This document shows, in pieces, positions 18,203 to 27,182 of a stretch of DNA of 64,000 bases. The position numbers and the translations under genes are program-made. This DNA is from Parvularculaceae bacterium. GTDB lineage: Bacteria; Pseudomonadota; Alphaproteobacteria; Caulobacterales; Parvularculaceae. Location: assembly GCA_021776475.1 (NCBI GenBank), contig JAJFFV010000002.1, positions 62,001-126,000 on the forward strand, read 5' to 3'. The notes under the pieces are model-generated. The model saw only the letters and a list, made by a program, of their open reading frames with translations. It was not told where the DNA came from and did no database searches. Positions within the stretch are counted from its first letter, which is position 1. Each line of letters opens with the position of its first letter.

Positions 18203-19837
18203 TCAGCCTCCGGCGCCTGGCAGGAGGTAACTGACCTCCGCTCCCGGCCCAAGCGGCCAACCCATGTATACCCATGTGACCATCAGACCAAGGCCAGAAA
18301 TCATGATCCAGATCGAATAGGGGATCATCATCGCGGTCAAGCTGCCGATGCCGAAATCGGCTTGCCAGCGCCGGCAGAAAATCAGGATCAATGGGAAGTA
18401 AACCATCAATGGTGTGATGATGTTGGTGGCACTGTCGCCGACGCGGTAAGCGGCGGTTGCCCCTTCCGGTGAAACACCGAGCAGCATCAGCATTGGTACG
18501 AGAACGGGTGCGAGCAAGGCCCATTTGGCGCTGGCGGAACCGACAAACAGATTGATCATGCCCGAGAAGAGTACAATTAATCCTAACAGGATCGGCAACG
18601 GCAGGCCGGACCGTTCGATCGCGTCTGCACCGTGTACCGCGGAGATCAGACCAAGATTGGACCATTGGAACAGGGCGACGAAATGCGCTGCCGCGAATGC
18701 GAGGACAAGATAATAGCCAAGATCCTTCATTGCATCGGTCATCATATCGACCACATCCTGTTTGTCCTTAATCGTGCCAGCGGCAACGCCATAGGCCCAG
18801 CCAGCAGCCAGGAACAGGATGAAAAAGGCTGCAACAAGCGATCGGAAGAAAGGGGACAATTGTTGGACCAGCGGGGTCTCCGGTGCGGCGCCTTCATTCG
18901 CTAAAAGCGGCGTTCCCGGTCCAAATAACATCAGCAGCCACAACGCAACAACAACCAGGCATGCGATCCCTGCTCGCCCAAGGCCTTTGTTCTGCTCCGG
19001 TGTCAGCGGTCCATCATCGTCCGGTACAGAATTAACAGCGTGACCTTCCGGCACGTATTTTCCGAGCCGTGGTTCGATAATCACATCTGTCACGAACCAG
19101 ATCAACGGTGTAAAAACGATCGTCATCATAAAGATGAAGTACGCATTACCCGCGATATTGGCATCAAAAGCCGGGACCAAAACCTCTGCTGCCTGTTCGG
19201 TGATGCCGAACAAAAGGGCATCCAGTTGCCCCGGCAAAATGTTTGCGGAAAAGCCGCCAGAGACGCCAGCAAATGCTGCAGCGATGCCAGCCAGCGGGTG
19301 CCGCCCAGCAGAAGCATAGAGCACACCGGCAAGCGGGATCAGTACAACATAAGCCGCGTCCGCAGCATGATTACCTATCATTGCAACCAGTGCGACAACA
19401 GGTGTCAGTAGAAATTTCGGTGCACCGCGAACAGCGGCCCGCATGGCCGCAGAAAACAAACCAGAACGCTCAGCAACGCCAGCGCCAAGCATGACTACCA
19501 GGACATAACCGAGCGGATGAAAATGCGTGAAGGTTTGAGGCATTTCGACCCACAAACGCTGTATATTCTGTGCCGACAAGAGGCTGATCGCTGAGATCAC
19601 GCCGTCATCCTTGATTGCGAACCGGTCGAGGCTCGCCTGACCCATGCCTGCCAGCACTTCATCTTTCAAGGTGGCGCTGACGCCGAAGAGTGAGCAGACG
19701 ATTGAAATTACCGTGAGAACAGCAATCAAATAGAAAAAGATAAAAACTGGATCTGGCAACTTGTTGCCGGCGCGTTCAATCAAACCGAGAATGCCGCGCT
19801 GTCCGACTGGTTCTGGTTTCTTTCTCTTTTGGGCCAT
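18203..19837 (-). CDS. AbgT-family transporter
   Basis: 544 aa, about 12 TM helices. N-terminal IERAGNKLPDPVFIFFYLI and later NHAADAAYVVLIPLAG, GVSGGFSAN and GDSATNIITPLMVYFPLIL are AbgT-family hallmarks. Known members import p-aminobenzoyl-glutamate (E. coli AbgT) or export sulfonamides (YdaH, MtrF) using the proton gradient. The start is the ATG at 19837 with GAGGA upstream, rather than an ATG ten codons earlier. Whether it imports folate catabolites or exports antimetabolites cannot be told. No abgA/abgB peptidase genes are adjacent. Confidence 0.93.
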   Translation of the reverse strand: MAQKRKKPEPVGQRGILGLIERAGNKLPDPVFIFFYLIAVLTVISIVCSLFGVSATLKDEVLAGMGQASLDRFAIKDDGVISAISLLSAQNIQRLWVEMPQTFTHFHPLGYVLVVMLGAGVAERSGLFSAAMRAAVRGAPKFLLTPVVALVAMIGNHAADAAYVVLIPLAGVLYASAGRHPLAGIAAAFAGVSGGFSANILPGQLDALLFGITEQAAEVLVPAFDANIAGNAYFIFMMTIVFTPLIWFVTDVIIEPRLGKYVPEGHAVNSVPDDDGPLTPEQNKGLGRAGIACLVVVALWLLMLFGPGTPLLANEGAAPETPLVQQLSPFFRSLVAAFFILFLAAGWAYGVAAGTIKDKQDVVDMMTDAMKDLGYYLVLAFAAAHFVALFQWSNLGLISAVHGADAIERSGLPLPILLGLIVLFSGMINLFVGSASAKWALLAPVLVPMLMLLGVSPEGATAAYRVGDSATNIITPLMVYFPLILIFCRRWQADFGIGSLTAMMIPYSIWIMISGLGLMVTWVYMGWPLGPGAEVSYLLPGAGG

Positions 19838-19903
19838 ATTTTTTATCCTCGCAAAAATATCTAGCAAGAGTAGCGTTTTCTTGGAACAAACGCAAAATAG
19901 GGT

Positions 19904-20548
19904 CTACGTCGTTCGGCTCAGAAAAAACTCGTGCAGCAGAGCGTGATAAGCGCGGCGGTTCGGCCCAAGGTAGGGCGTGATCTGGGAAAGAACCGCATAG
20001 ACGCCTTCATGGATCAGATCGGCCTGAACCTGGTCACGGGTTTTTAATGCGCAAAATTGGACCCAGTAGGTCATCTGAAGCGCGAGTCGCTCCGTGAGAG
20101 GAGCAAGGTCGCCATCGTTGAAGTGCAGAATACCCTCACCGGCAAGGTTGCCGAGCGTTGCTTCTACCATTTTTTGTTTGAGGGAGATGACCCGGCGAAA
20201 ACGCGAGCGCAGCGCCGGGCAACGGTCCAGGATTGAGGGAATGGCATTGTAGAAAAATCGGAAATCGTGGATTTCTTCAAAAATGATATACACGTATATC
20301 CAATTGTCTTCGATAGCCAGTGGTTGCGCAATTGGTGCACTGAGCACTTGATGAATTTCTTCTTCAAAATTATCGAACAGCCCTTCGATAATCGCATCCT
20401 TACCCTTGAAATGGTAGTAGAGATTGCCGGGACTGATATCGAGCACTGCGGCAATATCAACGGTGGAGACCTCTGCCTCACCCTCGGCATTGAACAGATC
20501 TAGTGCCGTTTTCAGGATGCGGTCACGCGTTTTGATCTTTGTCGCCAT
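19904..20548 (-). CDS. TetR-family regulator at the end of the pha operon (PhaD-like)
   Basis: 214 aa. N-terminal HTH: RDRILKTALDLFNAEG, then STVDIAAVLDISPGNLYYHF, the standard TetR recognition helix. The C-terminal ligand domain has no clear family marker. It follows the phasin gene by 22 bp in the order phaC-phaZ-phasin-TetR, mirroring the Pseudomonas locus where PhaD, a TetR-type protein, activates pha genes in response to an acyl-CoA-type signal. The PhaD role is inferred from context. Start is the ATG at 20548; the longer frame runs back into the phasin gene. Confidence 0.85.
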   Translation of the reverse strand: MATKIKTRDRILKTALDLFNAEGEAEVSTVDIAAVLDISPGNLYYHFKGKDAIIEGLFDNFEEEIHQVLSAPIAQPLAIEDNWIYVYIIFEEIHDFRFFYNAIPSILDRCPALRSRFRRVISLKQKMVEATLGNLAGEGILHFNDGDLAPLTERLALQMTYWVQFCALKTRDQVQADLIHEGVYAVLSQITPYLGPNRRAYHALLHEFFLSRTT

Positions 20549-20570
20549 TGTCGGGTTTTGCCTGAGCGTG

Positions 20571-21017
20571 TCAGTTGGTCTTTTTGGCAGACCGTTTCTT
20601 TGTGGTGGCATTCCTGGCAGATCGCTTCGGCATTGCCTGCACCTGTTTAATAAGGAGATCAACCTTCTCTTCCAGCCGGTTCAACCGTTCCTCGATTGGC
20701 GATGTGTCTGCTACCGGTGTTTCCGTCGCCGGAATGACGAGGCCAAGCCGGGCCCGCATTTCCTGTATACGATCATCAAGGGCAAATGGTTGCGCCGGGA
20801 TTTTCTCCATCACTTCCTGGCGTTTGGTCTCGATCGTATCTTCGATTTCTTCACCTCGGGCGACAAGCTCGTCAAACTTGCGGGAGGTGTCGTCCCCAAC
20901 TTTTGCCAGAGACTCCTGTGCATCCGTGAACGCCTTGCCGTAAGCTCCAATGCCAGCAAGCCAGATGCGCCGCGCGACGTCGCTGGGTGTTGCTTTGGAA
21001 GTAGGTTTCTTGGCCAT
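20571..21017 (-). CDS. Phasin-family PHA granule-associated protein (PhaI/PhaF-like)
   Basis: 148 aa. An amphipathic N-terminal helix region (IWLAGIGAYGKAFTDAQESLAKVGDD) is typical of poly(hydroxyalkanoate) granule-associated proteins, followed by a coiled segment (RLNRLEEKVDLLIKQV, about 108-123) and a basic C-terminal tail (RSARNATTKKRSAKK) like a shortened PhaF-type DNA-binding tail. It coats PHA granules and may link them to nucleoid DNA. It sits between phaZ and the TetR gene, 21 bp after phaZ. Confidence 0.88.
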   Translation of the reverse strand: MAKKPTSKATPSDVARRIWLAGIGAYGKAFTDAQESLAKVGDDTSRKFDELVARGEEIEDTIETKRQEVMEKIPAQPFALDDRIQEMRARLGLVIPATETPVADTSPIEERLNRLEEKVDLLIKQVQAMPKRSARNATTKKRSAKKTN

Positions 21018-21038
21018 ATCGTTTCCTTCCGTATCCAG

Positions 21039-21899
21039 TCAAATAGCGACTTTCATAGCGTCTGTTTGTTCTGTTGCCGCTTCTCCTGAAGGGGCATCGA
21101 GAAAATCGCGCATGATGGTGATTACGTCATCGGCACGCGACAGAATAAACAGGTGTCCGGCATCCTCAAAAACATGAAGCCGGGCTTTCGGAATCATTGC
21201 CTTTAGAATGCGTGCGTTCGCGAGCGGTACAATCCGGTCGCGATCACCAGCAAGCACTAATGTGTTATGCGGCAGGAAGGGCAGGAACGGCAGGCTTGTC
21301 CAGCCAATCATGGCTGAAAGCTGGTACATGTATCCGCGGATCGACGGGGCGGTCATGTTTTGTGAAAACGCCGCCGCGCCATCTCGCTCGTCGCCGTACA
21401 AAGTTTCAAAATGCTTTTTCAAAAAGGCACGATCCGTATACCGTTTCGGGCTCGACATTTTTGTCAGCGCTCCCATATCACCGGGCACCATGATTGAGCC
21501 TGGTGAAGTTGCTGCAAGGACAAGTTGGTCGACACGTTTTTTGTACTGAAAGGCAAATTGTTGGGCCACGCCGCCGCCCCATGAAACACCGAGCACATCA
21601 ACTTTGTCGTGATAGCCATTTTTGAGCAGAATTGATTTCGCCGCGCGTGCGATCCACCACGGACGATAAGGGACGACCGGATCCGGTGATCCGCCAACGC
21701 CCGGCAGGTCAAAGGTAATGACGTCCCGGTCTGGCAGGGCGGTGCCAAGCGGGTGCGCAATTTCAAGATTTGCACCGATACCGTTAAAAAACAGCAGCGG
21801 CTTTTTCTCACCCGTGCCATGCCAGATCGCCGTGCGCAGTTTTTGTCCGCCAAAAGTTGCGAAATCAATCACCGGGGCATCAGGATATTCTGTACTCAT
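21039..21899 (-). CDS. phaZ: Intracellular PHA depolymerase (PhaZ, alpha/beta hydrolase)
   Basis: 286 aa. Lipase box GVSWGG (about residues 103-108) is the form found in Pseudomonas medium-chain-length PHA depolymerases. The Asp and His of the triad are probably in AGDRDRIVPL and EDAGHLF. An oxyanion segment LLFFNGIGANLE is near the N-terminus. It releases hydroxyacid monomers from stored PHA. It lies 30 bp downstream of phaC in the same orientation. A generic hydrolase is the alternative, but the box and the neighbours support PhaZ. Confidence 0.88.
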   Translation of the reverse strand: MSTEYPDAPVIDFATFGGQKLRTAIWHGTGEKKPLLFFNGIGANLEIAHPLGTALPDRDVITFDLPGVGGSPDPVVPYRPWWIARAAKSILLKNGYHDKVDVLGVSWGGGVAQQFAFQYKKRVDQLVLAATSPGSIMVPGDMGALTKMSSPKRYTDRAFLKKHFETLYGDERDGAAAFSQNMTAPSIRGYMYQLSAMIGWTSLPFLPFLPHNTLVLAGDRDRIVPLANARILKAMIPKARLHVFEDAGHLFILSRADDVITIMRDFLDAPSGEAATEQTDAMKVAI

Positions 21900-21929
21900 A
21901 ACTTTCCTTTCAAAACGCGGGCGACGCGA

Positions 21930-23609
21930 TCATGTAAAGACGTATTCGCCAGGTGCCTTGGTCAGTGGGGGATAGGCTTTGTTCCCGAGAGACTTTGGTG
22001 CTTTCTTCATGTTGCCCGAACGCTCGCCCAGCCATTCTGCCCAATACGGCCACCACGATCCTTCATTGGGGGTCGCGCTTTCTAGCCATTCATCGGCGTT
22101 TTCAGGCAATTGCGTGTTGGTGAAGAACTTCGCCTTCGGATTGCCCGGCGGATTCAACAAAGCCTGAATGTGGCCGCTATTGGCGAGAACAAATTCGAGT
22201 TCTCCGCTAAACAGGCCAGTATTGCGATAACTGGCGCGCCACGGCGTGATATGGTCCGTCACCGCAGCCAGGATGAACCCATCTTGTGAGATTTCCGTGA
22301 GGTCGATCTTGTGTCCCATGAAATCAGTCGTGCCCGGATTCGCGAACCGTTTGTCGTAGTAAATGTCGAGATAATCCGAATGCAACTGAGCCGGCAGATT
22401 GGTTGAATCATTATTCCAAAACAGTATGTCAAAAGGTGGTGGATCCTGACCGAGCAGGTAATTGTTCACAACGTAGTTCCAGATCAGATCATTGGGCCGC
22501 AGCCAGGCGAAAGTTTTGGAGAGATCATCGCCAGTGAGAACACCTTTTTTCGCCGACTGTTTGCGGGCAAGCTCGATCGCTCTGTCGCTGACAAAAAGAC
22601 CAACATCGCTATCGTCCTGCCGCCCGTCGAGCACACAAACCTGAAGGGTGAAACAGTTGACCCGATCGTCCCCTCTGGCTGCGAGTTCACTCAGGAAAGA
22701 CGATGCTGTAATCCCGCCAGAACAGGCGCCGGAAACATTGATCCGCTTCTGTCTTGTGATTTTCATAATCACATCAGAGGCTTCAACCAGCGAGTCCACA
22801 TAGGCCTCGAGTCCCCAATGGGCATGTTCCTTTTGCGGGTTGCGCCAGCTGACGGCAAAAATCTGATAACCCTGCGCAGTAAAGTAGCGGACAACACTTT
22901 TGTCTGGTGTCAGATCATTTGCATAGAATTTGTTGATCTGCGGCGGAATAATCATCAGCGGCATCTGATAGACTTCATCCGTCGATGGTGCGTACTGGAT
23001 TAGTTCCATCATCTCGTTCTTGAAGACAACAGCACCCTCTGTCGTGGCGAGATTTTTACCGACTTTGAAGGGCCTCCCATCAACCTGCGAGGGCATGCCA
23101 CCATTTTTGATGAGGTCATTGTAGGCATTGTTCAGGCCACGGATGACGGACTGACCACCTGTCTCGTAAAGTTTCTTGATAGCGGCCGGATTGCCGATCA
23201 ACGTGTTGGTTGGAGCGAGTGCATCAACCACAATATCGAGAATAAAATGGGCGCGGGCCTGATCTGCGTCATCAATACCGGAATCATCGATCCAGTTGGT
23301 CAGTCCTTTGTGCATGGCAAGCCAGGACTGCAGGGAATATTTGTATATAGGATTTTCAACCCAGGTTTTGTCCTGGAATCGCCGGTCCCTCGGACTTGGC
23401 GCGATTTCGGAGTTACCGCGCAGAATATCGACCACGTCCTTACCATAGTTCGTCAGATGTTTGGCAAAAGGGACCGGTTGCTTCGCAGCTTGGCCGAGCA
23501 GGACGCCGAGCGACTTCACCAGTTCCGATCGCGGCACGCCTACCATCGCGTTGAGGGCGGTCGGTGTATCGGCGGCGGCTTTTCCTATTTCGTCGCGTTT
23601 ATCGGCCAT
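21930..23609 (-). CDS. phaC: Class II-type poly(3-hydroxyalkanoate) synthase
   Basis: 559 aa. Polymerises (R)-3-hydroxyacyl-CoA into PHA at the granule surface. The modified lipase box is GACSGG with the catalytic Cys (about residue 295); Asp is in TDHITPW and His in NSGHIQALLNPPG. The box and the neighbours phaZ, phasin and TetR favour class II (medium-chain-length substrates) over the class I enzymes usual in alphaproteobacteria. The GGAGG site lies five bases before the ATG at 23609; a GTG and another ATG slightly upstream overlap that site and are less likely. Substrate class is inferred. Confidence 0.93.
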   Translation of the reverse strand: MADKRDEIGKAAADTPTALNAMVGVPRSELVKSLGVLLGQAAKQPVPFAKHLTNYGKDVVDILRGNSEIAPSPRDRRFQDKTWVENPIYKYSLQSWLAMHKGLTNWIDDSGIDDADQARAHFILDIVVDALAPTNTLIGNPAAIKKLYETGGQSVIRGLNNAYNDLIKNGGMPSQVDGRPFKVGKNLATTEGAVVFKNEMMELIQYAPSTDEVYQMPLMIIPPQINKFYANDLTPDKSVVRYFTAQGYQIFAVSWRNPQKEHAHWGLEAYVDSLVEASDVIMKITRQKRINVSGACSGGITASSFLSELAARGDDRVNCFTLQVCVLDGRQDDSDVGLFVSDRAIELARKQSAKKGVLTGDDLSKTFAWLRPNDLIWNYVVNNYLLGQDPPPFDILFWNNDSTNLPAQLHSDYLDIYYDKRFANPGTTDFMGHKIDLTEISQDGFILAAVTDHITPWRASYRNTGLFSGELEFVLANSGHIQALLNPPGNPKAKFFTNTQLPENADEWLESATPNEGSWWPYWAEWLGERSGNMKKAPKSLGNKAYPPLTKAPGEYVFT

Positions 23610-23684
23610 CATTTCCTCCACTTTTATTTAGCGTGGATTATGGTATTTTCAGGCACGCCTTAGCAATAGGGTGGCGCACAAACA

Positions 23685-23710
23685 AAATGAGCGCCCGAAG
23701 GCGCTCATTT
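23685..23710 (-). terminator. Hairpin terminator after phaP
   Basis: A perfect 11-bp stem (AAATGAGCGCC and its complement) with a four-base loop begins ten bases after the phaP stop on the minus strand, then a T-rich run TTTTGTTTG. It would separate the phaP transcript from phaC downstream, giving phaC its own promoter in 23610-23684. Confidence 0.8.
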
Positions 23711-23720
23711 ATGTGGTTGG

Positions 23721-24113
23721 TTAAGCAGCTTTTACAGCTTTATCGATTGAAGTGACTTTTCTTTTCAGAGAAGTGACTTGCTTGTTCAGCGCTTCGATTT
23801 CGGCTTGCAGTTCAGCAACATCGGTATTGTCGTTGCCGGCAACCGGGAACAGACTGCGGATTTTGGTCATGCGTGTGCCATATGTTTCTTCAGCGCGGAC
23901 GCGAACATCTTCGATTGTTTCTTGAGCGGTCGCTTCCAGAGCTTCGCCTTTGGCAACCAGCTCGCTGAAAATGTCGCCTGTAGAAGCGTTCAACTTTTCG
24001 AAACGCGGCTGAATGCGCTCAAACGCGGCGCCGTAGATGCCAAGATAGGCGAGCCACCCGGCACGGAGGGTTTCAGTTACTTTAACTGTTTGTTTTTCAT
24101 CAGATTTTGCCAT
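23721..24113 (-). CDS. Phasin family protein
   Basis: 130 aa. Helical and charged, with the amphipathic N-terminal region AGWLAYLGIYGAAFERIQPRFEKL similar in layout to the other phasin in this locus, and a heptad-rich C-terminal coil (ELQAEIEALNKQVTSLKRKV). Covers PHA granules and controls their size. The ATG at 24113 has AAAGGA eight bases upstream. It has its own terminator, so it can be expressed at a higher level than phaC, as is usual for phasins. Confidence 0.85.
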   Translation of the reverse strand: MAKSDEKQTVKVTETLRAGWLAYLGIYGAAFERIQPRFEKLNASTGDIFSELVAKGEALEATAQETIEDVRVRAEETYGTRMTKIRSLFPVAGNDNTDVAELQAEIEALNKQVTSLKRKVTSIDKAVKAA

Positions 24114-24274
24114 TGTAGAAATCCTTTCTAAAGGGGTGAGATGGGGCGTTAAATTCGTCGATAAGCGAGAGATAAGGATAAAAATTAGAATGTTCGCCCT
24201 AATTTTCCGGAGCGACCCATCTGTTGCGTTTATCCAGAAAAACGGATTATCCGGCTTACAGACCAAAAAGCCTG

Positions 24275-24823
24275 TCAGGATTTCACTATACCGGGCAACC
24301 GGTCGATACTCATCGCGTTGTTGGTATAAAATTTAGCTTCCATCTCGTTGTCCGCCTTGTGATCACCATGGCGCCTCAACTGATCGCGGTCCGTCTTGTA
24401 GTCGTAAAATGGCACGCCCCAGCCGCAGGAATCCTGAATGCGCGTGAGATTTACCTTGATAATGTTCCGGGCCCGGTCAAATCCGGGGAACAGGTCCAGC
24501 AGTTCCTCAAAGTCCGGTTGGTTAAAACTGACAGCCTCGCCCTGACCATAAAGCCGTAAAATATTGGCTGGACCCTCGAATGCGCAGAACATCAGAGTAA
24601 TCCGCTTGTTCTCGTTTACATGCGCAAGTGTTTCAATGCCAGAGCCACCAAGGTCAAGATAGGCGACGGTCAAGGGGTCAATGATGGCAAAACTGTCATA
24701 GCCTTTCGGCGATACATTCACATGGCCATCGCCTGAAAGCGGAGCCGTCGCAACAAAAAACATTTTCTGGGCGGTTATGAATGCCGCCAATCTGTCATCA
24801 ATACTATCGTGGATTTTGCCCAT
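24275..24823 (-). CDS. Pyridoxamine 5'-phosphate oxidase-family (FMN split-barrel) protein
   Basis: 182 aa. VNVSPKGYDSFAIIDPLTVAYLDLGGSGIET and NENKRITLMFCAFEGPANILRLYGQG are typical of the PNPOx-like split-barrel family, whose members bind FMN or F420. The enzyme activity is unknown; PdxH itself is longer and has different motifs. It lies 15 bp after folE in the same direction, making it the probable last gene of the FMN-riboswitch operon, which fits an FMN-binding protein. Confidence 0.85.
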   Translation of the reverse strand: MGKIHDSIDDRLAAFITAQKMFFVATAPLSGDGHVNVSPKGYDSFAIIDPLTVAYLDLGGSGIETLAHVNENKRITLMFCAFEGPANILRLYGQGEAVSFNQPDFEELLDLFPGFDRARNIIKVNLTRIQDSCGWGVPFYDYKTDRDQLRRHGDHKADNEMEAKFYTNNAMSIDRLPGIVKS

Positions 24824-24838
24824 ATGCTGTCAGCACTC

Positions 24839-25435
24839 CTATTTCACCAATCTGAAAAACCTGTCTTCCAGTGTGGCATCTTTGAAGACGCCGGTAAAAC
24901 ATTGTGTCACGCATTCAACGCCAGTCTTGTGAATGCCCCGCGTCGAGATGCACTGATGTTCGGCTTCGATCAGTACCGCGACACCGCGTGGTTTCAAAAC
25001 GCGTTCCAGTGTCCCGGCGATCTGGTTGGTCAGAATCTCCTGGCTTTGCAGGCGCTTTGAATAGATGTCCACGAGCCGCGCAAGTTTTGAAATACCGACG
25101 ACCCTCGTGTCCGGCAGATAGGCCACATGGGCTATTCCGATGATGGGAGCGACATGGTGTTCACAATGGCTTTCCACTCGGATGTTTTTCATCAGAACAA
25201 TATCGTCATAGCCTTCAACTTCTTCAAAAGTCCGCGAAAGGATGGCTTCCGGGTCTTCGTTGTAACCTTGAAACCAGTCGTCATAAGCTTTGACGAACCG
25301 CTTTGGCGTGTCGACAAGACCCTCGCGGGTGGGATCTTCACCGATATAGGAGAGGAGCGTGCGAACAGCCGCTTCTGCTTCCTTGCGGTCAGGCCGCCGC
25401 GCCAGTGTTTCTCTCATAATTGAACCGTCAGCCAT
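24839..25435 (-). CDS. folE: GTP cyclohydrolase I
   Basis: 198 aa. Converts GTP to 7,8-dihydroneopterin triphosphate, the first step of tetrahydrofolate (and queuosine) synthesis. Zinc ligands are visible in ESHCEHH (Cys and His) and [12 protein letters not shown] (Cys). [17 protein letters not shown] near the N-terminus is standard. The start overlaps the ribH stop region by eight bases. Unusually it is inside the riboflavin operon, so its expression would drop when FMN is high. A GTP cyclohydrolase II (RibA), the GTP-consuming step for riboflavin, is not in this cluster. Confidence 0.95.
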   Translation of the reverse strand: MADGSIMRETLARRPDRKEAEAAVRTLLSYIGEDPTREGLVDTPKRFVKAYDDWFQGYNEDPEAILSRTFEEVEGYDDIVLMKNIRVESHCEHHVAPIIGIAHVAYLPDTRVVGISKLARLVDIYSKRLQSQEILTNQIAGTLERVLKPRGVAVLIEAEHQCISTRGIHKTGVECVTQCFTGVFKDATLEDRFFRLVK

Positions 25436-25925
25436 TTTTCACTCTCTTCAAATTTTCTGTTACTGTTGCCATTTCCAGCGCACAAAGCGCGAACTCGGCG
25501 CCTTTGTTGTCCTGATCGCGAGCAGCGCGTTGCCACGCCTGGCCTTCATTGTTGACCGTCAATACGCCAAAAATGACCGGGACACCGCTAGTCACGGAAG
25601 CGTCGGTGATCCCGCGTGCGGCTTCTCTCGCTACATAATCGAAATGCGGCGTGTCGCCGCGGATGACGCAGCCAAGGGCAATCACTGCATCGAACTTGTG
25701 GCTTTGTGCTGCCAGTTTGCATGTGAGCGGGAATTCAAAGGCGCCGGGGATAGTCACTTCCTTAATATCATCCCCACCAACACCCTGTGCCAACAGTGTC
25801 TCAATGCAGGCTGTACGCATCTCGGATACGATCTCGTCATTCCATCGTGTGAACACAATGGCAACGCGGCGACCAACCCCAGCATGAACTTCTTCGAGTG
25901 CAGCGAATGCAGGTGCGTGCCTCAT
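25428..25925 (-). CDS. ribH: 6,7-dimethyl-8-ribityllumazine synthase
   Basis: 165 aa. Condenses the RibB product with 5-amino-6-ribitylaminouracil. Motifs: [32 protein letters not shown] with the conserved His, and [21 protein letters not shown]. The ATG at 25925 overlaps the ribB stop as ATGA, which decides the start over a longer frame 13 codons upstream. Typical icosahedral or pentameric enzyme length. Confidence 0.96.
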   Translation of the reverse strand: MRHAPAFAALEEVHAGVGRRVAIVFTRWNDEIVSEMRTACIETLLAQGVGGDDIKEVTIPGAFEFPLTCKLAAQSHKFDAVIALGCVIRGDTPHFDYVAREAARGITDASVTSGVPVIFGVLTVNNEGQAWQRAARDQDNKGAEFALCALEMATVTENLKRVKNG

Positions 25926-26560
25926 TCGGCTGCCCGGAAGCAAGTTTCCGTCTCCCTGCGCCATATCTGTATTTGTTCGACTGAGATGATCTTGAGGCCG
26001 TGTGTTGCGGCAAATTTTTCCAGATCCGGCAGGCGGGCCATCGTGCCGTCATCATTCATCACTTCACACAAGACAGCGCCGGGGCGCAGTCCTGCAAGCT
26101 TCGCCATGTCAACGCCGGCTTCTGTCTGACCATCACGTTCCAGAACCCCACCATCGCGGGCGCGCAGCGGAAAAGTGTGCCCGGGCATCACGATATCGTC
26201 CCCGGTGCTTGCGGGGTCCATCAGCACCCGCACTGTATGGGCCCGGTCGCGGGCTGAGATCCCGGTGGTGACGCCGTTCGCGGCCTCAACCGAGACAGTG
26301 AAGGGCGTGCCAAAACCGGAGCGGTTTTCTTCGGTTGGTACCATCAAAGGCAGGGAGAAATGATCAATCACTTCGCCGCTTAATGCACAACAAATCAGAC
26401 CGCGTCCTTCCCGCGCCATGAAGTTGATCGCCTCCGGTGAGACCAGCTCCGCGGCCATCACCAGATCACCCTCATTTTCGCGAGCCTCGTCATCCACGAT
26501 GATCACGAACTTACCGACCCGAAAATCCTCGATTGCGTCTTCGAGACTAACCAATGGCAT
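25922..26560 (-). CDS. ribB: 3,4-dihydroxy-2-butanone 4-phosphate synthase (RibB, no RibA domain)
   Basis: 212 aa. Converts ribulose 5-phosphate to the four-carbon riboflavin precursor. The acidic loop [16 protein letters not shown] binds magnesium; [31 protein letters not shown] and [22 protein letters not shown] are conserved. The protein ends about where RibBA fusions continue into GTP cyclohydrolase II, so it is a stand-alone RibB. The ATG at 26560 has AGGAG seven bases upstream. It overlaps ribE by 14 bases. Confidence 0.96.
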   Translation of the reverse strand: MPLVSLEDAIEDFRVGKFVIIVDDEARENEGDLVMAAELVSPEAINFMAREGRGLICCALSGEVIDHFSLPLMVPTEENRSGFGTPFTVSVEAANGVTTGISARDRAHTVRVLMDPASTGDDIVMPGHTFPLRARDGGVLERDGQTEAGVDMAKLAGLRPGAVLCEVMNDDGTMARLPDLEKFAATHGLKIISVEQIQIWRRETETCFRAAE

Positions 26561-27176
26561 GGGATACTCCTTGTTCTGCACCTGTTAAGTTTGCGGCGAC
26601 GATTTTCTCCACATACTTGGCGATAATGTCAGCTTCGAGGTTGACCAGATCACCGGGTGCTTTACGGGGCAGGGTAATATGGTCCTGTGTATGCGGCACC
26701 AGAGTGACCGTGAACCAGTCAGGACCGACGTCCACAACCGTCAGGCTGGTGCCATCAATCGTGATATATCCCTTGCTGACGATATAGCGCATCAGATCAT
26801 GCGGTGCTTTGGTCTTCACCCAGACAGCCTCGTTGTCGGCCTGCAAACTTTCGATCACGCCGGTGGCGTCCACATGGCCTTGCATGTAATGCCCGCCCAG
26901 CCGGGTCTCTGGCGTCGCCGAGCGTTCCAAATTGACAAAGTCACCAGCAGCGAGGCGCCCGAGATTTGTGCGCTCCAGTGTCTCCGGCACCGCGTTGGCG
27001 GTGAACTCATCGAAGGTGTGACTGGTGACGGTGAGGCAGACCCCATTGACCGCAATTGAATCGCCAATCGTCACATCCCGCAAAACCTTGTTGGCGGTAA
27101 TGGTTAGGGTGAACTCAACATCATCATCGCAGATCGCGCTGACCTCGCCAATTTCCTCTACTATTCCGGTAAACAT
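26547..27176 (-). CDS. ribE: Riboflavin synthase alpha subunit
   Basis: 209 aa. Final step: dismutation of two lumazine molecules to riboflavin. Two lumazine-binding repeats: [10 protein letters not shown] ... [13 protein letters not shown] and, in the second half, [12 protein letters not shown] ... [12 protein letters not shown]. The GxxHxxGHVD motif and length agree with RibE/RibC family members. Six bases separate it from the upstream transporter gene. Confidence 0.96.
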   Translation of the reverse strand: MFTGIVEEIGEVSAICDDDVEFTLTITANKVLRDVTIGDSIAVNGVCLTVTSHTFDEFTANAVPETLERTNLGRLAAGDFVNLERSATPETRLGGHYMQGHVDATGVIESLQADNEAVWVKTKAPHDLMRYIVSKGYITIDGTSLTVVDVGPDWFTVTLVPHTQDHITLPRKAPGDLVNLEADIIAKYVEKIVAANLTGAEQGVSHAIG

Positions 27177-27182
27177 GCTTTG

